The notes: generated by a model from the letters alone, not told the origin. A DNA stretch of 64,000 nucleotides from Flavobacterium sp. MDT1-60 (GCF_014844035.1 NZ_CP062159.1:1860001-1924000), one strand, 5' to 3'; numbered from the stretch's first letter, positions 34,008-44,290 are shown. Numbers and translations: made by a program.

Positions 34008-34565
34008 TTAGTTTTGTGACGTTGTACTAACAGTATTTAATTTCAAATATTCTTCTTCAGATAAAGGAATAGCTTTTACATCATCAAAATAAATAGAGCC
34101 GCTTGTTTGTGCCAAAGCCAGCATAATCCTGATTTTTTGTGCATCAGCAGGTATTTTTACTGCTTTTTTGTAGATTGTCCAATCCGTTGTTCCTCTTATT
34201 TGTGCGACCGTTTCAGAATTAATTTGTTTTTCGGCATTGTTGGTGAATTCAGCGATCATAACGCCAGCATTATAAGCTTCTTTACCTCCTTCAATGCTTT
34301 CTGTTTTTATCCAGATACTAAACTCTACGGCATAAGTATTTCTTGGAATCAATATAATCTGATCAATTCCTTTCCATTCGGTTCCCACAAACTGATTGAT
34401 TAATGCGCCATTTTTCCCTGACTTTTTATCATAAGGCGAAATTGTTGCAACGTCACCCTGCCAATTGACAATATCCCTTTCAAAGCCACCGTTTTTCACC
34501 AAATTGGTTTGAGCATTTGTCATTGTACTTAGAAATAGTAAACTAAAAAGAAAAAGTGGTTTCAT
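34008..34565 (-). CDS. Exported carbohydrate-binding-module-like protein
   Basis: 185 aa from the preferred ATG, which gives the signal peptide MKPLFLFSLLFLSTMTNA (an in-frame ATG at 34586 adds 7 residues). The mature protein is a single beta-sandwich: NLVKNGGFERDIVNWQGD, then YAVEFSIWIKTES and a terminal GSIYFDDVKAIPLS, the pattern of CBM4/9/22-type carbohydrate-binding modules. No catalytic domain is attached. It may be a periplasmic or surface glycan-binding protein for the locus. It is the last gene of the GH26-transporter-GH130-AGE unit. Confidence 0.7.
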   Translation of the reverse strand: MKPLFLFSLLFLSTMTNAQTNLVKNGGFERDIVNWQGDVATISPYDKKSGKNGALINQFVGTEWKGIDQIILIPRNTYAVEFSIWIKTESIEGGKEAYNAGVMIAEFTNNAEKQINSETVAQIRGTTDWTIYKKAVKIPADAQKIRIMLALAQTSGSIYFDDVKAIPLSEEEYLKLNTVSTTSQN

Positions 34566-34610
34566 AATCAATATTTTTAAATGCAATAATGGTTTTTGTT
34601 TTAGAGAATT

Positions 34611-35798
34611 TTATCCTTTTATTCTCTGAATAAGCTCTAAAGAAGCCCGGCTATTGTGGTATGGGCATTTCCAAAATCCGGCTTTGTCTTTTTCAATTAA
34701 AGAATAATCGCGGTAAACTCCCCAGAACCATTCTCCGTTTTGTTTGTCAACTATATATTTTTTAATAAAATTCCAGTTTTTCAAAACCAGGTCTAAATAT
34801 TTTTCGTCACCGGTTAATTGATAAGCGTTATAAAAGCCAATTAAAGCTTCAGCCTGAACCCACCAATGTTTTTCGGCAATTAATCCGTTGTTTTTAGAAT
34901 CCAATTCATACCATAAGCCACCGTCGATATCTAAACCTTCCTGAGTAACTTCAGCCATCTGAATAGCATGTTTTTTATAAGTAGCAATCAAATTTTCATC
35001 TTCTGAAATTTCGGCACACTGTAATAAAAGCCAAGCCGCTTCAATGTCATGCCCGTAAGAGATAACATCTGGTTTTTCGATCCAGTTTTCATCAAAAAAC
35101 AAATGTAAATGTCCCGTTTCAGTATTAATGAAATGATTGTCGATTGTTTCTAATAACTCGATAATATCATTTTGAAGATTTTTGTCCTTCCAAACTTTAA
35201 ACAAATTTGCATAAGCTTCAACAATATGCAAATGCGTGTTCATTGTTTTTTTTTCGTTGGCATCTTTATCGCTTAAACGTAAATCTTCGATAGGCTGCCA
35301 ATCGCGGGTAAAAGCTTCTAAATAACCTTTGTTTTCATGGTCATAACTGTGTTTCTGAATTCTTAAATATAAATTGATGGCTATTGCCAAAGCATTGTCA
35401 TCTTTAGAAATAGCATAATATTCTGATAATCCATAAATCGCAAAAGCTAAGGCATAAACCTGATTTTTAGTGTCTTTTGGAGTTTTATCAGGATTTACAC
35501 TCCAAAATAAACCTCCAAATTCTGCATCATAAAAATATTTTGAAAGAAAGTCAAAAGCTCTCGTTGCTACTTTTTTATGTTCCTCATTTTTAGTAACCTG
35601 ATAACTGGCAGAAAACGACCATAAAATTCGGGCATTCAAAACAGAACCCTTTTCGGCAGTAGCAATCAGATGATCGTTAAAATCAATCTGACCAATAAAA
35701 CCCCCATTTTGATTGTCGATCGTATTTTTTGACCAATACTTCAGGATAGCATCAAGTTCGGCAGTTACTTCAGATTTAAGTTGCTTTAGTTTTGACAC
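34611..35798 (-). CDS. AGE-family 2-epimerase, probable mannobiose/cellobiose 2-epimerase
   Basis: 395 aa, no signal peptide. It has the alpha/alpha barrel of the N-acylglucosamine 2-epimerase family with the His-containing motifs MNTHLHIVEAYANL, YGHDIEAAWLL and EKHWWVQAEALIGFY, typical of cellobiose 2-epimerases. Enzymes of this kind turn beta-1,4-mannobiose into mannosyl-glucose in the cytoplasm. The GH130 gene ends 6 bp upstream, which strongly supports this pathway role. Length matches known cellobiose epimerases (about 390-410). Confidence 0.88.
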   Translation of the reverse strand: MSKLKQLKSEVTAELDAILKYWSKNTIDNQNGGFIGQIDFNDHLIATAEKGSVLNARILWSFSASYQVTKNEEHKKVATRAFDFLSKYFYDAEFGGLFWSVNPDKTPKDTKNQVYALAFAIYGLSEYYAISKDDNALAIAINLYLRIQKHSYDHENKGYLEAFTRDWQPIEDLRLSDKDANEKKTMNTHLHIVEAYANLFKVWKDKNLQNDIIELLETIDNHFINTETGHLHLFFDENWIEKPDVISYGHDIEAAWLLLQCAEISEDENLIATYKKHAIQMAEVTQEGLDIDGGLWYELDSKNNGLIAEKHWWVQAEALIGFYNAYQLTGDEKYLDLVLKNWNFIKKYIVDKQNGEWFWGVYRDYSLIEKDKAGFWKCPYHNSRASLELIQRIKG

Positions 35799-35804
35799 GA
35801 TAAA

Positions 35805-36995
35805 TTAAATTGCGTTATTTTTTTCAATTTGACTGATGATTGTTTTCACAGACCCTGCGGAAATAAAAGTATCTGCCGGCGCGTTCGTAACATAGTCAAC
35901 TAGTTTTGCAACTGATGACACTGCAACATGCATTCTCGTATCTGATGAAGCATAATATATATAAACGGTTCCGTCGTTATCTTCAATCCATCCGTTTGAG
36001 AATAAAACATTCGATACATCGCCAACTCTTTCAATGCCTTCTGGTCCCATAAAATGACCGGCAGGAACGTGTGTTACTTTTGTAATATCGTTCAAATCAG
36101 TCATGAACATATAAAGTGTGTAACGTAAACCTGCAGCGGTATTACGAACCCCATGTGCCAAATGCAGCCAGCCTTTTTCGGTTTTGATGGGAGCAGGGCC
36201 AAGGCCATTTTTTAATTCATAAATGGTGTGATATTGTTTTCCGAAAATAATTTTCTCCTCTTTTACAACAGGATTTGTCATGTCTTCCACATAGCCTAAA
36301 CCAATTCCGCCACCAGCTCCAACATCAATAAAACCATCTTGCGGACGTGTATATAAAGCATATTTTCCGTCTACAAATTCCGGATGCAAAACGACATTTC
36401 GTTGTTGTCCAGTATTTGAAATTAAATCAGGCAGTCTTTCCCAATTTACTAAATCTTTTGAACGTACGATTCCTGCATTGGCTACAGCTGAACTGGTATC
36501 TGCTTTTGGTGCTTTTGGATCTTTTCTTTCGGTACAAAAAATACCATAAACCCAACCGTCTTCATGATTGATCAAACGCATATCGTAAACGTTGGTGTCT
36601 GGTTCTGCAGTTTGCGGAATCACGCATGGTTTCTCCCAAAACTTGAAATTATCTACACCATTTGGACTTTCCGCAATAGCGAAAAAGGACTTTCTGTCAA
36701 TTCCTTCAACACGAACAGCCAATAAATACTTATCGTTCCATTTCATGGCACCGGCGTTAAAAGCGGCATTCATCCCGATTCGTTCCTGCAAAAATGGATT
36801 TGTTTTTTCGTTCAAATCAAAACGCCAGTTCAATGGCACGTGAGCCGCTGTAACTACTGGTTTTTTGTAACGTTGATATATGCCGTTTCCGGCATTTTCT
36901 TCAGGAGCATTTTTTTGCTCTATAAGGGTTTTATGTTCTTTCTCTAATGCTACTTTTCTATCCTGAAATGTAGTGGAAGTGGCTATTGTTGTCAT
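35805..36995 (-). CDS. GH130 phosphorylase, probable 4-O-beta-D-mannosyl-D-glucose phosphorylase
   Basis: 396 aa, no signal peptide, five-bladed propeller family. Conserved segments are NWRFDLNEKTNPFLQER, IGMNAAFNAGAMKWNDKY and the catalytic Asp138 in PDTNVYDMRL. Length and motifs fit GH130 subfamily 1, which cleaves mannosyl-glucose with phosphate to mannose-1-phosphate and glucose. The neighbouring epimerase makes that substrate from mannobiose. A GH130_2 mannooligosaccharide phosphorylase is less likely from length but not excluded. Confidence 0.88.
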   Translation of the reverse strand: MTTIATSTTFQDRKVALEKEHKTLIEQKNAPEENAGNGIYQRYKKPVVTAAHVPLNWRFDLNEKTNPFLQERIGMNAAFNAGAMKWNDKYLLAVRVEGIDRKSFFAIAESPNGVDNFKFWEKPCVIPQTAEPDTNVYDMRLINHEDGWVYGIFCTERKDPKAPKADTSSAVANAGIVRSKDLVNWERLPDLISNTGQQRNVVLHPEFVDGKYALYTRPQDGFIDVGAGGGIGLGYVEDMTNPVVKEEKIIFGKQYHTIYELKNGLGPAPIKTEKGWLHLAHGVRNTAAGLRYTLYMFMTDLNDITKVTHVPAGHFMGPEGIERVGDVSNVLFSNGWIEDNDGTVYIYYASSDTRMHVAVSSVAKLVDYVTNAPADTFISAGSVKTIISQIEKNNAI

Positions 36996-37023
36996 ATTAA
37001 TCGATTTCTGTATCTGTATAATT

Positions 37024-38415
37024 TTAAATGGTCTGGTCTCTTTTTTCGTTTAAATCTTGTTCTATTGTTTGCAGTTTTTCTTCAGATAAAGGATAAAACA
37101 AAATAAAAGCGACTGATATAAAAGCTGCAATTGCAGGAAGTATGCTTAACATTAATTGAATTCCGTTTTGGGCAACGGCAGTTTGTTCGACATTGGCCTG
37201 AAAACCATAGTATCCTAAAAGCCACCCGGCTCCGGCGCCTCCAATGGTCCAGCCAAATTTTTGTGACATGGATGAAGCGGAGAATACTAATCCTGTCGCT
37301 CTACGGCCTTGTTTCCATTCTGAATAATCGGCGCTGTCAGCATACATGGACCAGATTAACGGGAAAATGCAACCTGCGCAAATGCTGATTAAAACCTGAA
37401 AACTAAGGATTAGCAAGATATCTTCTTTTCCGAAGAAATAGAACACTAAACTCAAAATGGCGGCTAAAGCCATGGCTCCAAAAAAGGTTTTTTTCTTCCC
37501 GATTTTATTCGCAATTGGTGTTGCTATAATAACTCCGATGATGTTGGCGGCCTGACCCAAAACCAAATAAATAGAAGTTGGCGTCATGTGAAAATCTGTT
37601 CCGAATAAATTGAAATCAAAGTTGATACTACTGCTTACATAGTATTTAAAGTAATAAACGGCAGCTCCATCACGAATGGAATTGAAAACTAAAGCACCGA
37701 TTCCGGCTCCCAACAAAATCCACCACGGTTTGTTTTTTAATAAGTCTTTTAAATCTTCTTTTAAGTTGGACTGTTCATCAGAAATTGGTCTTACTCTTTC
37801 TTTTGTGAAGAAAAAACAACCCCAGAAAAAAGCAGTTGTAATCACTCCAAAAACGGCAATTGTCGCCAGCCAGCCTGATTTAGAATTTAGGCTTCCGCCG
37901 AAATAATTTACTAATGGTTCAATTAACCAAAGTGCTAATAAACTTCCTCCAAATGCAAAAACCATTCGGTAAGACGATAACGTGTTTCTCTCTTTTCGGT
38001 CAGATGACATTACACCCAAAAGTGAAGCATATGGAACATTGATAAGCGAATAAATCATCATCATTGCCGAATACGTAACGTAAGCATAAATTATTTTTCC
38101 TTTTTCATCAAAATCTGGAGTGTAAAAAGTTAAAACTCCAATTACGGCAAAAGGTATGGCAACCCACAATAAATAAGGTCTGAATTTTCCCCATTTACTT
38201 TTGGTTCTATCGGCAATGATTCCAACAATTGGATCAAAGCAGGAATCCCAGATTCTGGTGATTAAAAACATGGTTCCTACGACAGCAGGTGCCAATCCGA
38301 AAACATCGGTATAGAAAAAGAGAAGGTACATGCTGAAAATTTTCCAGAACATGGATGATGCCGCATCTCCAAGGCCGTAACCTACTTTTTCTTTTAAACT
38401 AATTTTGTCGTGCAT
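37024..38415 (-). CDS. GPH-family sugar:cation symporter
   Basis: 463 aa with about 12 membrane helices. KEKVGYGLGDAASSMFWK at the N-terminus and FDPIVGIIADRTKSKWGKFR in the loop after TM2 are the hallmarks of the glycoside-pentoside-hexuronide family (MelB relatives). Inner-membrane importer. Between GH26 and GH130 genes it is best read as the mannobiose or mannooligosaccharide importer feeding the cytoplasmic epimerase and phosphorylase. Confidence 0.88.
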   Translation of the reverse strand: MHDKISLKEKVGYGLGDAASSMFWKIFSMYLLFFYTDVFGLAPAVVGTMFLITRIWDSCFDPIVGIIADRTKSKWGKFRPYLLWVAIPFAVIGVLTFYTPDFDEKGKIIYAYVTYSAMMMIYSLINVPYASLLGVMSSDRKERNTLSSYRMVFAFGGSLLALWLIEPLVNYFGGSLNSKSGWLATIAVFGVITTAFFWGCFFFTKERVRPISDEQSNLKEDLKDLLKNKPWWILLGAGIGALVFNSIRDGAAVYYFKYYVSSSINFDFNLFGTDFHMTPTSIYLVLGQAANIIGVIIATPIANKIGKKKTFFGAMALAAILSLVFYFFGKEDILLILSFQVLISICAGCIFPLIWSMYADSADYSEWKQGRRATGLVFSASSMSQKFGWTIGGAGAGWLLGYYGFQANVEQTAVAQNGIQLMLSILPAIAAFISVAFILFYPLSEEKLQTIEQDLNEKRDQTI

Positions 38416-38451
38416 TGGGTTCTTTTTAAAGGTTGTAATTTGAGTTGGTTA

Positions 38452-39588
38452 TTATTTTAATGCTTTCTGAATGTCTTTTTCAAATAAGGTTTTGTCGAGA
38501 TTATAAAAATCAATAAAATCTTTTTCACTTATTTGTCCAGTATATGGAACGTAATAATGCATTTTTTGCTCTTTTTCCTGCCAGCCATGGTTTCTCCATA
38601 ATAAAACATAAGATATCTTGTAATCTCCAATGGCTTTTGTTAAAGTGCCTGTCCACCATTTTGGGTCTGGAATTGCTTCGTAACCTGCTTCCGCGACAGC
38701 GATTAATTTGTGTTTTTCAATACCGATTTCGTTTACTATTTTAAGTTGATTCTGGACTTCATTAATGAATTTTACACCTTCTTTATCGTCATTATTCTGA
38801 TACGAATCGAAGCTTAAAATGTCAGCATAATTGTCACCCGGATAATGTGCTAAAAAATCTTCTTTGGAGTTGAAACTGCTGGTGTTGTACACATAAATTA
38901 AATTATGAACCCCTTTTTTCTGAAGGTATTCAATAGTGAATTTCCATAAATTTTTAAACTCTTCGGGAGTGCAATTTCCTTTCCCCCACCAAAACCAGCC
39001 TCCGGTAAGTTCATGATAAGGCCTGAAAAGAATTGGAATGTTTTTTCCTTTTTTATCTTTTAAGGATAAAAGATAGTTGGCTGCTTTATCGAGCCAAAGA
39101 GTAAATTTTTGATGGTTTTCTCCGCCCGGTAAAACTGTTTTTGCAGCATTTGGAGTATTATCCCAGGCGCTTTTTCCGGTTGCGGGATTGTCAAAATGCC
39201 AGCTTATAGTTGTTATTCCGCCTCTTTCATAACTTTCCTCTATATATTGCTTCATTTTTGTAAATGGAATTCCGTCTATGTTATTAGGACTGTCTTTTTC
39301 CAGGCCTGCCAGGTCCCAACCGTAAACTGCAGGGTAATCTCCAACGACATCTTTTATATCACTTCTGCCATTTTCGTATTTCCAGTTTACGCCATAGGCA
39401 AGGTCATCCTGATGTCCAAATAAATAACCTTTTTGGGCTAATTGGTTTAGTTTTTTGTAAAGAGAAACAGTTTCAGATGTCGCTTTTTTATCTGAAAGTG
39501 ATAAATTAGTATTAATAACAATTGCTTTAGAAGAACATGAAGTTCCTATAAGTATTGTTATTATTAGCATTTGTATATTTTTTTTCAT
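38452..39588 (-). CDS. GH26 endo-beta-1,4-mannanase, lipoprotein
   Basis: 378 aa. Lipobox GTSC (Cys18). GH26 features: YLFGHQDDLAYGV, acid/base Glu193 in FRPYHELTGGWFWWG and nucleophile Glu300 in IAVAEAGYEAI. GH26 enzymes in Bacteroidetes release mannobiose or cut mannan at the surface. First gene of the leftward operon GH26-symporter-GH130-epimerase-CBM, with small gaps (36, 28, 6 and 45 bp). Divergent from the AraC regulator. Confidence 0.92.
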   Translation of the reverse strand: MKKNIQMLIITILIGTSCSSKAIVINTNLSLSDKKATSETVSLYKKLNQLAQKGYLFGHQDDLAYGVNWKYENGRSDIKDVVGDYPAVYGWDLAGLEKDSPNNIDGIPFTKMKQYIEESYERGGITTISWHFDNPATGKSAWDNTPNAAKTVLPGGENHQKFTLWLDKAANYLLSLKDKKGKNIPILFRPYHELTGGWFWWGKGNCTPEEFKNLWKFTIEYLQKKGVHNLIYVYNTSSFNSKEDFLAHYPGDNYADILSFDSYQNNDDKEGVKFINEVQNQLKIVNEIGIEKHKLIAVAEAGYEAIPDPKWWTGTLTKAIGDYKISYVLLWRNHGWQEKEQKMHYYVPYTGQISEKDFIDFYNLDKTLFEKDIQKALK

Positions 39589-39891
39589 TAGAAGGATAGT
39601 TGTTTTTAGTATATAAGTGTAAAAGTAACAATTGATAAATGTATTATAAAACTGTCACTTTTTCAATCTTTAAATCAATATTATTTATCGATTAAAATTA
39701 TTAAAACTTTAAAAAGTTATTATATTAAAAATGATTAATGTTTATTATCAATGTGCTTTTTGTAAAAATGATAATTCTATTTTTCAAAGATAATCGGATG
39801 TTTATCGCGTAATTAATATTATTTTATCAATTATATATCATATTATTGCAAATTAAAAATCAAGAGTTGTTTAAATAAATACCTTTTAAAG
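39589..39891. promoter_or_regulatory. Divergent control region between the GH26 operon and the araC-type gene
   Basis: 303 bp, very AT-rich, no ORF. On the minus strand TATCTTTG (complement of CAAAGATA at 39785-39792) matches TAnnTTTG and could serve the GH26 operon with a leader of about 190 nt. A small palindrome AACTTTAAAAAGTT lies near 39710. Binding sites for the AraC regulator would be expected here, but no clear repeated operator is seen. Confidence 0.4.
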
Positions 39892-40770
39892 ATGAGTAGT
39901 GCTAAAAATTTTTACAGAGAAATTGCTCCGCTTTCAGCTGGAGACAGTTTTTTAGTTTTCGATAGAATTAAAGATAGTTTCGATTTTCCGGTTCATTATC
40001 ATCCGGAATTTGAAATCAATTTTATTTTAAATGGAAAAGGAGTGAAGCGTGTTGTTGGAGATAATATTGAAGAAATCGACAGTGTTGAATTGGTTTTAAT
40101 TGGTCCAAATTTATATCACGGTTGGGAATTAAGTAAATGTACCAGCAAAAAAATTCACGAAATTACGATTCAGTTTCATAACGATTTATTTCATGAATCT
40201 TTATTGTCCAGGCGAATTATGAATCCGATTCGGGATATGTTTAATCGTTCGATTCACGGTATTTTATTTTCAAAAAAAGTGGCCGAAGAATTGACTCCAA
40301 GACTTGTAAGGATTTCTAAATTAGATGGTATGGATTATTTTTTGGAAATAACTTCCTTATTATATGATCTGGCTAATTCAAGAAATCAACGATTGCTTTC
40401 AACTTACACAGTGGATTATGATACGTTTGATGATTATGATAAAATGAAATTAGTTTACGAGTATGTGCAAAAACATTTTGCTGAAAAGATTACGTTAGAA
40501 GATGTTGCCAATGTTGCCAGCATGTCGATAATTTCTTTTAATAGATTTATTAAAAAACGTACCGGAAAAACTTTTGTGAATTATATTAATGATATCCGAA
40601 TTGGATATGCAGCGCGCTGGCTTGTTGAAAAGGATATGAGTGTTTCGGAAGTTGCTTTTAAATCAGGGTTCAATAATATTGCCAACTTCAATCGTAGCTT
40701 TAAGGCTATTAAAAATTGCACACCTAGCCAATATAGAGAAGATTTTTCTGGATTAAAGCGCATTTTGTAA
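39892..40770 (+). CDS. AraC-family transcriptional regulator with cupin sensor domain
   Basis: 292 aa. An N-terminal cupin-like domain (about 15-90) with FPVHYHPEFEINFILNGKG and ELVLIGPNLYHGW carries His residues suited to sugar binding. The C-terminal double helix-turn-helix (about 190-290) has ITLEDVANVASMSIISFNRF and SVSEVAFKSGFNNIANFNRS. It sits between the two arms of the mannan locus, so it is the likely regulator of both. No transmembrane or sensor-kinase part, hence it would sense a cytoplasmic sugar such as mannobiose or mannosyl-glucose (inference). Confidence 0.9.
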   Translation: MSSAKNFYREIAPLSAGDSFLVFDRIKDSFDFPVHYHPEFEINFILNGKGVKRVVGDNIEEIDSVELVLIGPNLYHGWELSKCTSKKIHEITIQFHNDLFHESLLSRRIMNPIRDMFNRSIHGILFSKKVAEELTPRLVRISKLDGMDYFLEITSLLYDLANSRNQRLLSTYTVDYDTFDDYDKMKLVYEYVQKHFAEKITLEDVANVASMSIISFNRFIKKRTGKTFVNYINDIRIGYAARWLVEKDMSVSEVAFKSGFNNIANFNRSFKAIKNCTPSQYREDFSGLKRIL

Positions 40771-41084
40771 TGATACTTTTTTTGCACAAACAAATATTAT
40801 TTTTAACGAAATCGTTTGCTTTTTCACTGATTCGTTAATTTTTATTTATAATTTGTATTCATTTCATAGAGTGTAATTGCGAAAAATTCAATTTTTTATT
40901 GTTTTTATTTTCATATGTGTTTTTTTAAGAAGATATAGTAAAAATATTATCATTAAATGATATAATACTATCGATTTAATGTTTTGTTCTGTTATAGATT
41001 TGTTAAATAATTTAGAAAATAAATCACACGCTATTTTATTACTTGATTATGAATAAAAACAATTTAAACTAACCAAACTTTATT
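40771..41084 (+). promoter_or_regulatory. Leader and promoter region of the SusC operon
   Basis: 314 bp, about 80% AT, no ORF or hairpin with a T-tract. TAGATTTG at 40995-41002 matches TAnnTTTG 83 bp before the SusC ATG and is the best promoter candidate. The -33 TTG is not evident. Confidence 0.35.
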
Positions 41085-44000
41085 ATGAAAAAACTAATGA
41101 CTAACTTTATTCATTGGAATGCTAACCACAGAGCAGTTCCTTTGATTTTATTCTTGTTACTGAGTAATTTTATTACGGCTCAGGTAAAGGTTTCGGGAAC
41201 CGTTTCTGATGAGAAGGGGCTTTCTATTCCAGGTGCAAATATTTCGGCTGTCGGATTGAAAACAACAGTTTCAACCGATTTTGATGGTAAGTATACTATC
41301 GATGTTCCTGCAAATTCAACTTTGCTATTTTCATTTATTGGTTTCGATACGCAAAAGATAGTCGTAGCCGGAAAAACAACTATAAACGTAGTTTTAAAAT
41401 CTAATGTAGAAGATTTAAAAGATGTGGTTGTAATTGGTTACGGTACCCAAAAAAGAAAGGACGTAAATAGTGCAATTTCCAGCATTAGTTCCAAAGATAT
41501 GGAAAATTTAAAAGTTGCTTCATTTGACCAGATGATGCAAGGTAAGGCTGCCGGAGTTGTGGTAAACAGTAACTCAGGCGAGCCGGGAAGTAACGTTTCA
41601 GTTAGAATTAGAGGGGTTTCGTCTCTGACTGGTACAAATGAACCCTTGTATGTAATTGACGGTGTGCCAATTTCTGGGGATGCCCGTAATTCATCTACTT
41701 CTGGACGAAATGCACAAGGAAATAGCAATTTCTCTAATAATGGTAATATTACGCAGAGTCCGTTAGCTCTTATTAATCCTAGTGATATTGAATCGATTGA
41801 TATTTTGAAAGATGCTTCAGCTACAGCGATTTATGGTTCACGTGGAGCGAACGGGGTTGTAATTGTTACTACAAAATCAGGTAAAAAAGGAACTGGAAAA
41901 TTGACTTTCGAAAATTCTTATTCTATAAGCAATTTGCCGAAAAAATTGCATTCTATGAATTTGCAAGAATATGCAACTCATCAAAATGCTTTGTCTGATG
42001 TTTATGATCCGTCGTCAAAACGTCCTGAATTTGCTCATCCGGAACTTTTAGGAAAAGGTACTGATTGGCAGGACGCTATTTATGAAACTGGAATTATGAC
42101 TTCGAACCAATTGTCTTTTTCAGGTGGTAAAGAGGGAATTAACTATTATATTTCTGGTGGCGTTTTGAATCAGGAAGGTATCGTAATTGAATCAGGATTT
42201 AAAAGATACAATGTTAGATCTAATATTGATACAAGAGTTAATAAATTCATTAAAGTTGGAGTAAACATTAGCGGAGCGCTTACAGATGAAAAACTTACTT
42301 TGAATGGTCAGTTTAACGGAGTTGTTGCTACTTCTTTGTTAGCTACTCCTGATGTTGCAGTTAGAGAGTTGTCTGGCGCTTTTTCCGGACCGCCAGCTGG
42401 AGGTAATACATCATTTGTAAATCCGGTAGCGACCTCTTTATTAGGCTCAAATACTTTAGTAAGAAAAAATTATTCAGGAAATTTTTATACTCAAATTGAT
42501 ATAGTAAAAGGTTTAGAATATCGTTTTGAAGCAGGTGGATATATGTATGACAATTTAGGACAACGATTTGATCCTATGTATTCATTGGGTAATGCAGTAA
42601 AAAGCTTTGCTAATTTATATTACAGTCCTTCAAGTGGTAATTCATGGAACTTAAAAAATATGCTTACTTATAGAAATACTATTGGTAAACACAATTTCAC
42701 AATTTTAGCTGTTCAGGAATCTAACAGAGCACATTGGGAGGGTTATACTATAACAGGAGAAGGGTATAAAGATAACAATGACAAATCTCTTGCCGCTTCA
42801 GATTTACCTAATGCAATTACTAGCGGAGTGTATTCAGGAACTCAAACTTTAGCCTCTTATTTAGGAAGGGTAGTTTACGATTTTGGTGATAAATATAGCG
42901 TTTCCGGAGCTGTAAGAACTGACGGATCTTCAAAATTCTTTGTTGGAAACAAATGGGGTGTTTTTAGTTCTGCTAGTGGTTCATGGAAACTTTCTAATGA
43001 AGATTTTATGGAAGGCACTAGAAAATATGTTGACAATATTAAAATAAGAGTAGGTTGGGGACAAACAGGTAACAATCAAATTGGAAATAATTTATATGAT
43101 TCAAACCTGCATTTGGTTAATAGCTCAATGGGAACTTCTTATTTGCCATCAAATACACCAAATAAAAATTTGAAATGGGAAACTCAGGATCAAACCAATA
43201 TAGGATTAGATTTTACAATGTTTGAATCTAAACTTACAGCTTCATTAGATTTGTATAAAAAAGTTTCTAAAAATTTCTTGTATCAGGTTCCTTTGCCAAA
43301 CTTCCTTTCTGGAGGTGGCGATTATGAAGGGGGTGTAAATCCTCCGTACTTTAATCTTGGAAGTATGCAGAATAAGGGTATAGAGTTCACAGTTGGCTAC
43401 ACAGAAAAATTCTCTAATAATTTTTCATGGAATGGTAGTTTGAATTTTACTAAATATGTTAATGAGGTTACTAATATGGCCGGCTTGAATATTGTGAAAA
43501 CAATGGGTACTCTGGCTTATAATACTGTAACTGTATCCAGAACTACTGAAGATTTACCAATTGGTTCATTTCTTGGATATGAGGCTTTAGGGATTTATAG
43601 AACAGACGAAGATTTAACAACTTACGGTCATACAAATGCTACAGGTACAAAAGTAGTTTTGAAAAACGGAACTAATTCTTTGCTTCCGGAATTTCAAAAA
43701 GGGGATGTTATTTATAAAGATTTAAATAACGATGGTATTATTGATCAAAACGATTTGAAAGCGATTGGAAATCCAAATCCTAAATTTACTTACGGATTTA
43801 CAAACAATTTTAAATACAAAAATGTTGATTTATCTATTTTCCTTCAAGGTACAGCTGGAAACAAGTTAATGAACCTGACTCGTTTGTCAGGGACTTTGAA
43901 CAGTGGTACGGGCACTAATTATTTAACTGAAGCTGCAGATTTTTATTCAGCTTCAAATATTAATGGCTCTTTGCCGAGACCATCAACGTATGATAATATC

Positions 44001-44279
44001 AATAATGCAGTATCATCACGTATTATTGAAGACGGATCTTACTTAAGAATTCAAAACGTAACTTTAGGGTATTCTTTACCTTTAGATATGATTTCAAAAC
44101 TTAGTTTATCAAGATTGAGAATTTATGCTTCCGGACAAAACCTTTTCACTTTTACAAAATACAAAGGTTATGATCCTGAGGTAGGTGCTTACAACCAGGA
44201 CGCCTTGTTATCAGGAGTTGATAACGGTCGTTATCCAGTGCCTAGACAGATCACTTTTGGTTTTAATGTTGAATTTTAA
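41085..44279 (+). CDS. SusC-like TonB-dependent outer-membrane transporter
   Basis: 1064 aa. Signal peptide ends near FITAQ. A carboxypeptidase D-like N-terminal domain (VSGTVSDEKGLSIPGANISA, about 33-118) leads into the TonB-box region (DVVVIGYGTQKRKDV), the plug (to about 250; PLYVIDGVPI and ATAIYGSRGANGVVIVTTK) and a large beta-barrel ending in PRQITFGFNVEF. It forms a pair with the SusD gene 11 bp downstream. Together they should import mannan oligosaccharides into the periplasm using TonB energy. Confidence 0.95.
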   Translation: MKKLMTNFIHWNANHRAVPLILFLLLSNFITAQVKVSGTVSDEKGLSIPGANISAVGLKTTVSTDFDGKYTIDVPANSTLLFSFIGFDTQKIVVAGKTTINVVLKSNVEDLKDVVVIGYGTQKRKDVNSAISSISSKDMENLKVASFDQMMQGKAAGVVVNSNSGEPGSNVSVRIRGVSSLTGTNEPLYVIDGVPISGDARNSSTSGRNAQGNSNFSNNGNITQSPLALINPSDIESIDILKDASATAIYGSRGANGVVIVTTKSGKKGTGKLTFENSYSISNLPKKLHSMNLQEYATHQNALSDVYDPSSKRPEFAHPELLGKGTDWQDAIYETGIMTSNQLSFSGGKEGINYYISGGVLNQEGIVIESGFKRYNVRSNIDTRVNKFIKVGVNISGALTDEKLTLNGQFNGVVATSLLATPDVAVRELSGAFSGPPAGGNTSFVNPVATSLLGSNTLVRKNYSGNFYTQIDIVKGLEYRFEAGGYMYDNLGQRFDPMYSLGNAVKSFANLYYSPSSGNSWNLKNMLTYRNTIGKHNFTILAVQESNRAHWEGYTITGEGYKDNNDKSLAASDLPNAITSGVYSGTQTLASYLGRVVYDFGDKYSVSGAVRTDGSSKFFVGNKWGVFSSASGSWKLSNEDFMEGTRKYVDNIKIRVGWGQTGNNQIGNNLYDSNLHLVNSSMGTSYLPSNTPNKNLKWETQDQTNIGLDFTMFESKLTASLDLYKKVSKNFLYQVPLPNFLSGGGDYEGGVNPPYFNLGSMQNKGIEFTVGYTEKFSNNFSWNGSLNFTKYVNEVTNMAGLNIVKTMGTLAYNTVTVSRTTEDLPIGSFLGYEALGIYRTDEDLTTYGHTNATGTKVVLKNGTNSLLPEFQKGDVIYKDLNNDGIIDQNDLKAIGNPNPKFTYGFTNNFKYKNVDLSIFLQGTAGNKLMNLTRLSGTLNSGTGTNYLTEAADFYSASNINGSLPRPSTYDNINNAVSSRIIEDGSYLRIQNVTLGYSLPLDMISKLSLSRLRIYASGQNLFTFTKYKGYDPEVGAYNQDALLSGVDNGRYPVPRQITFGFNVEF

Positions 44280-44290
44280 TACGAATTAAT

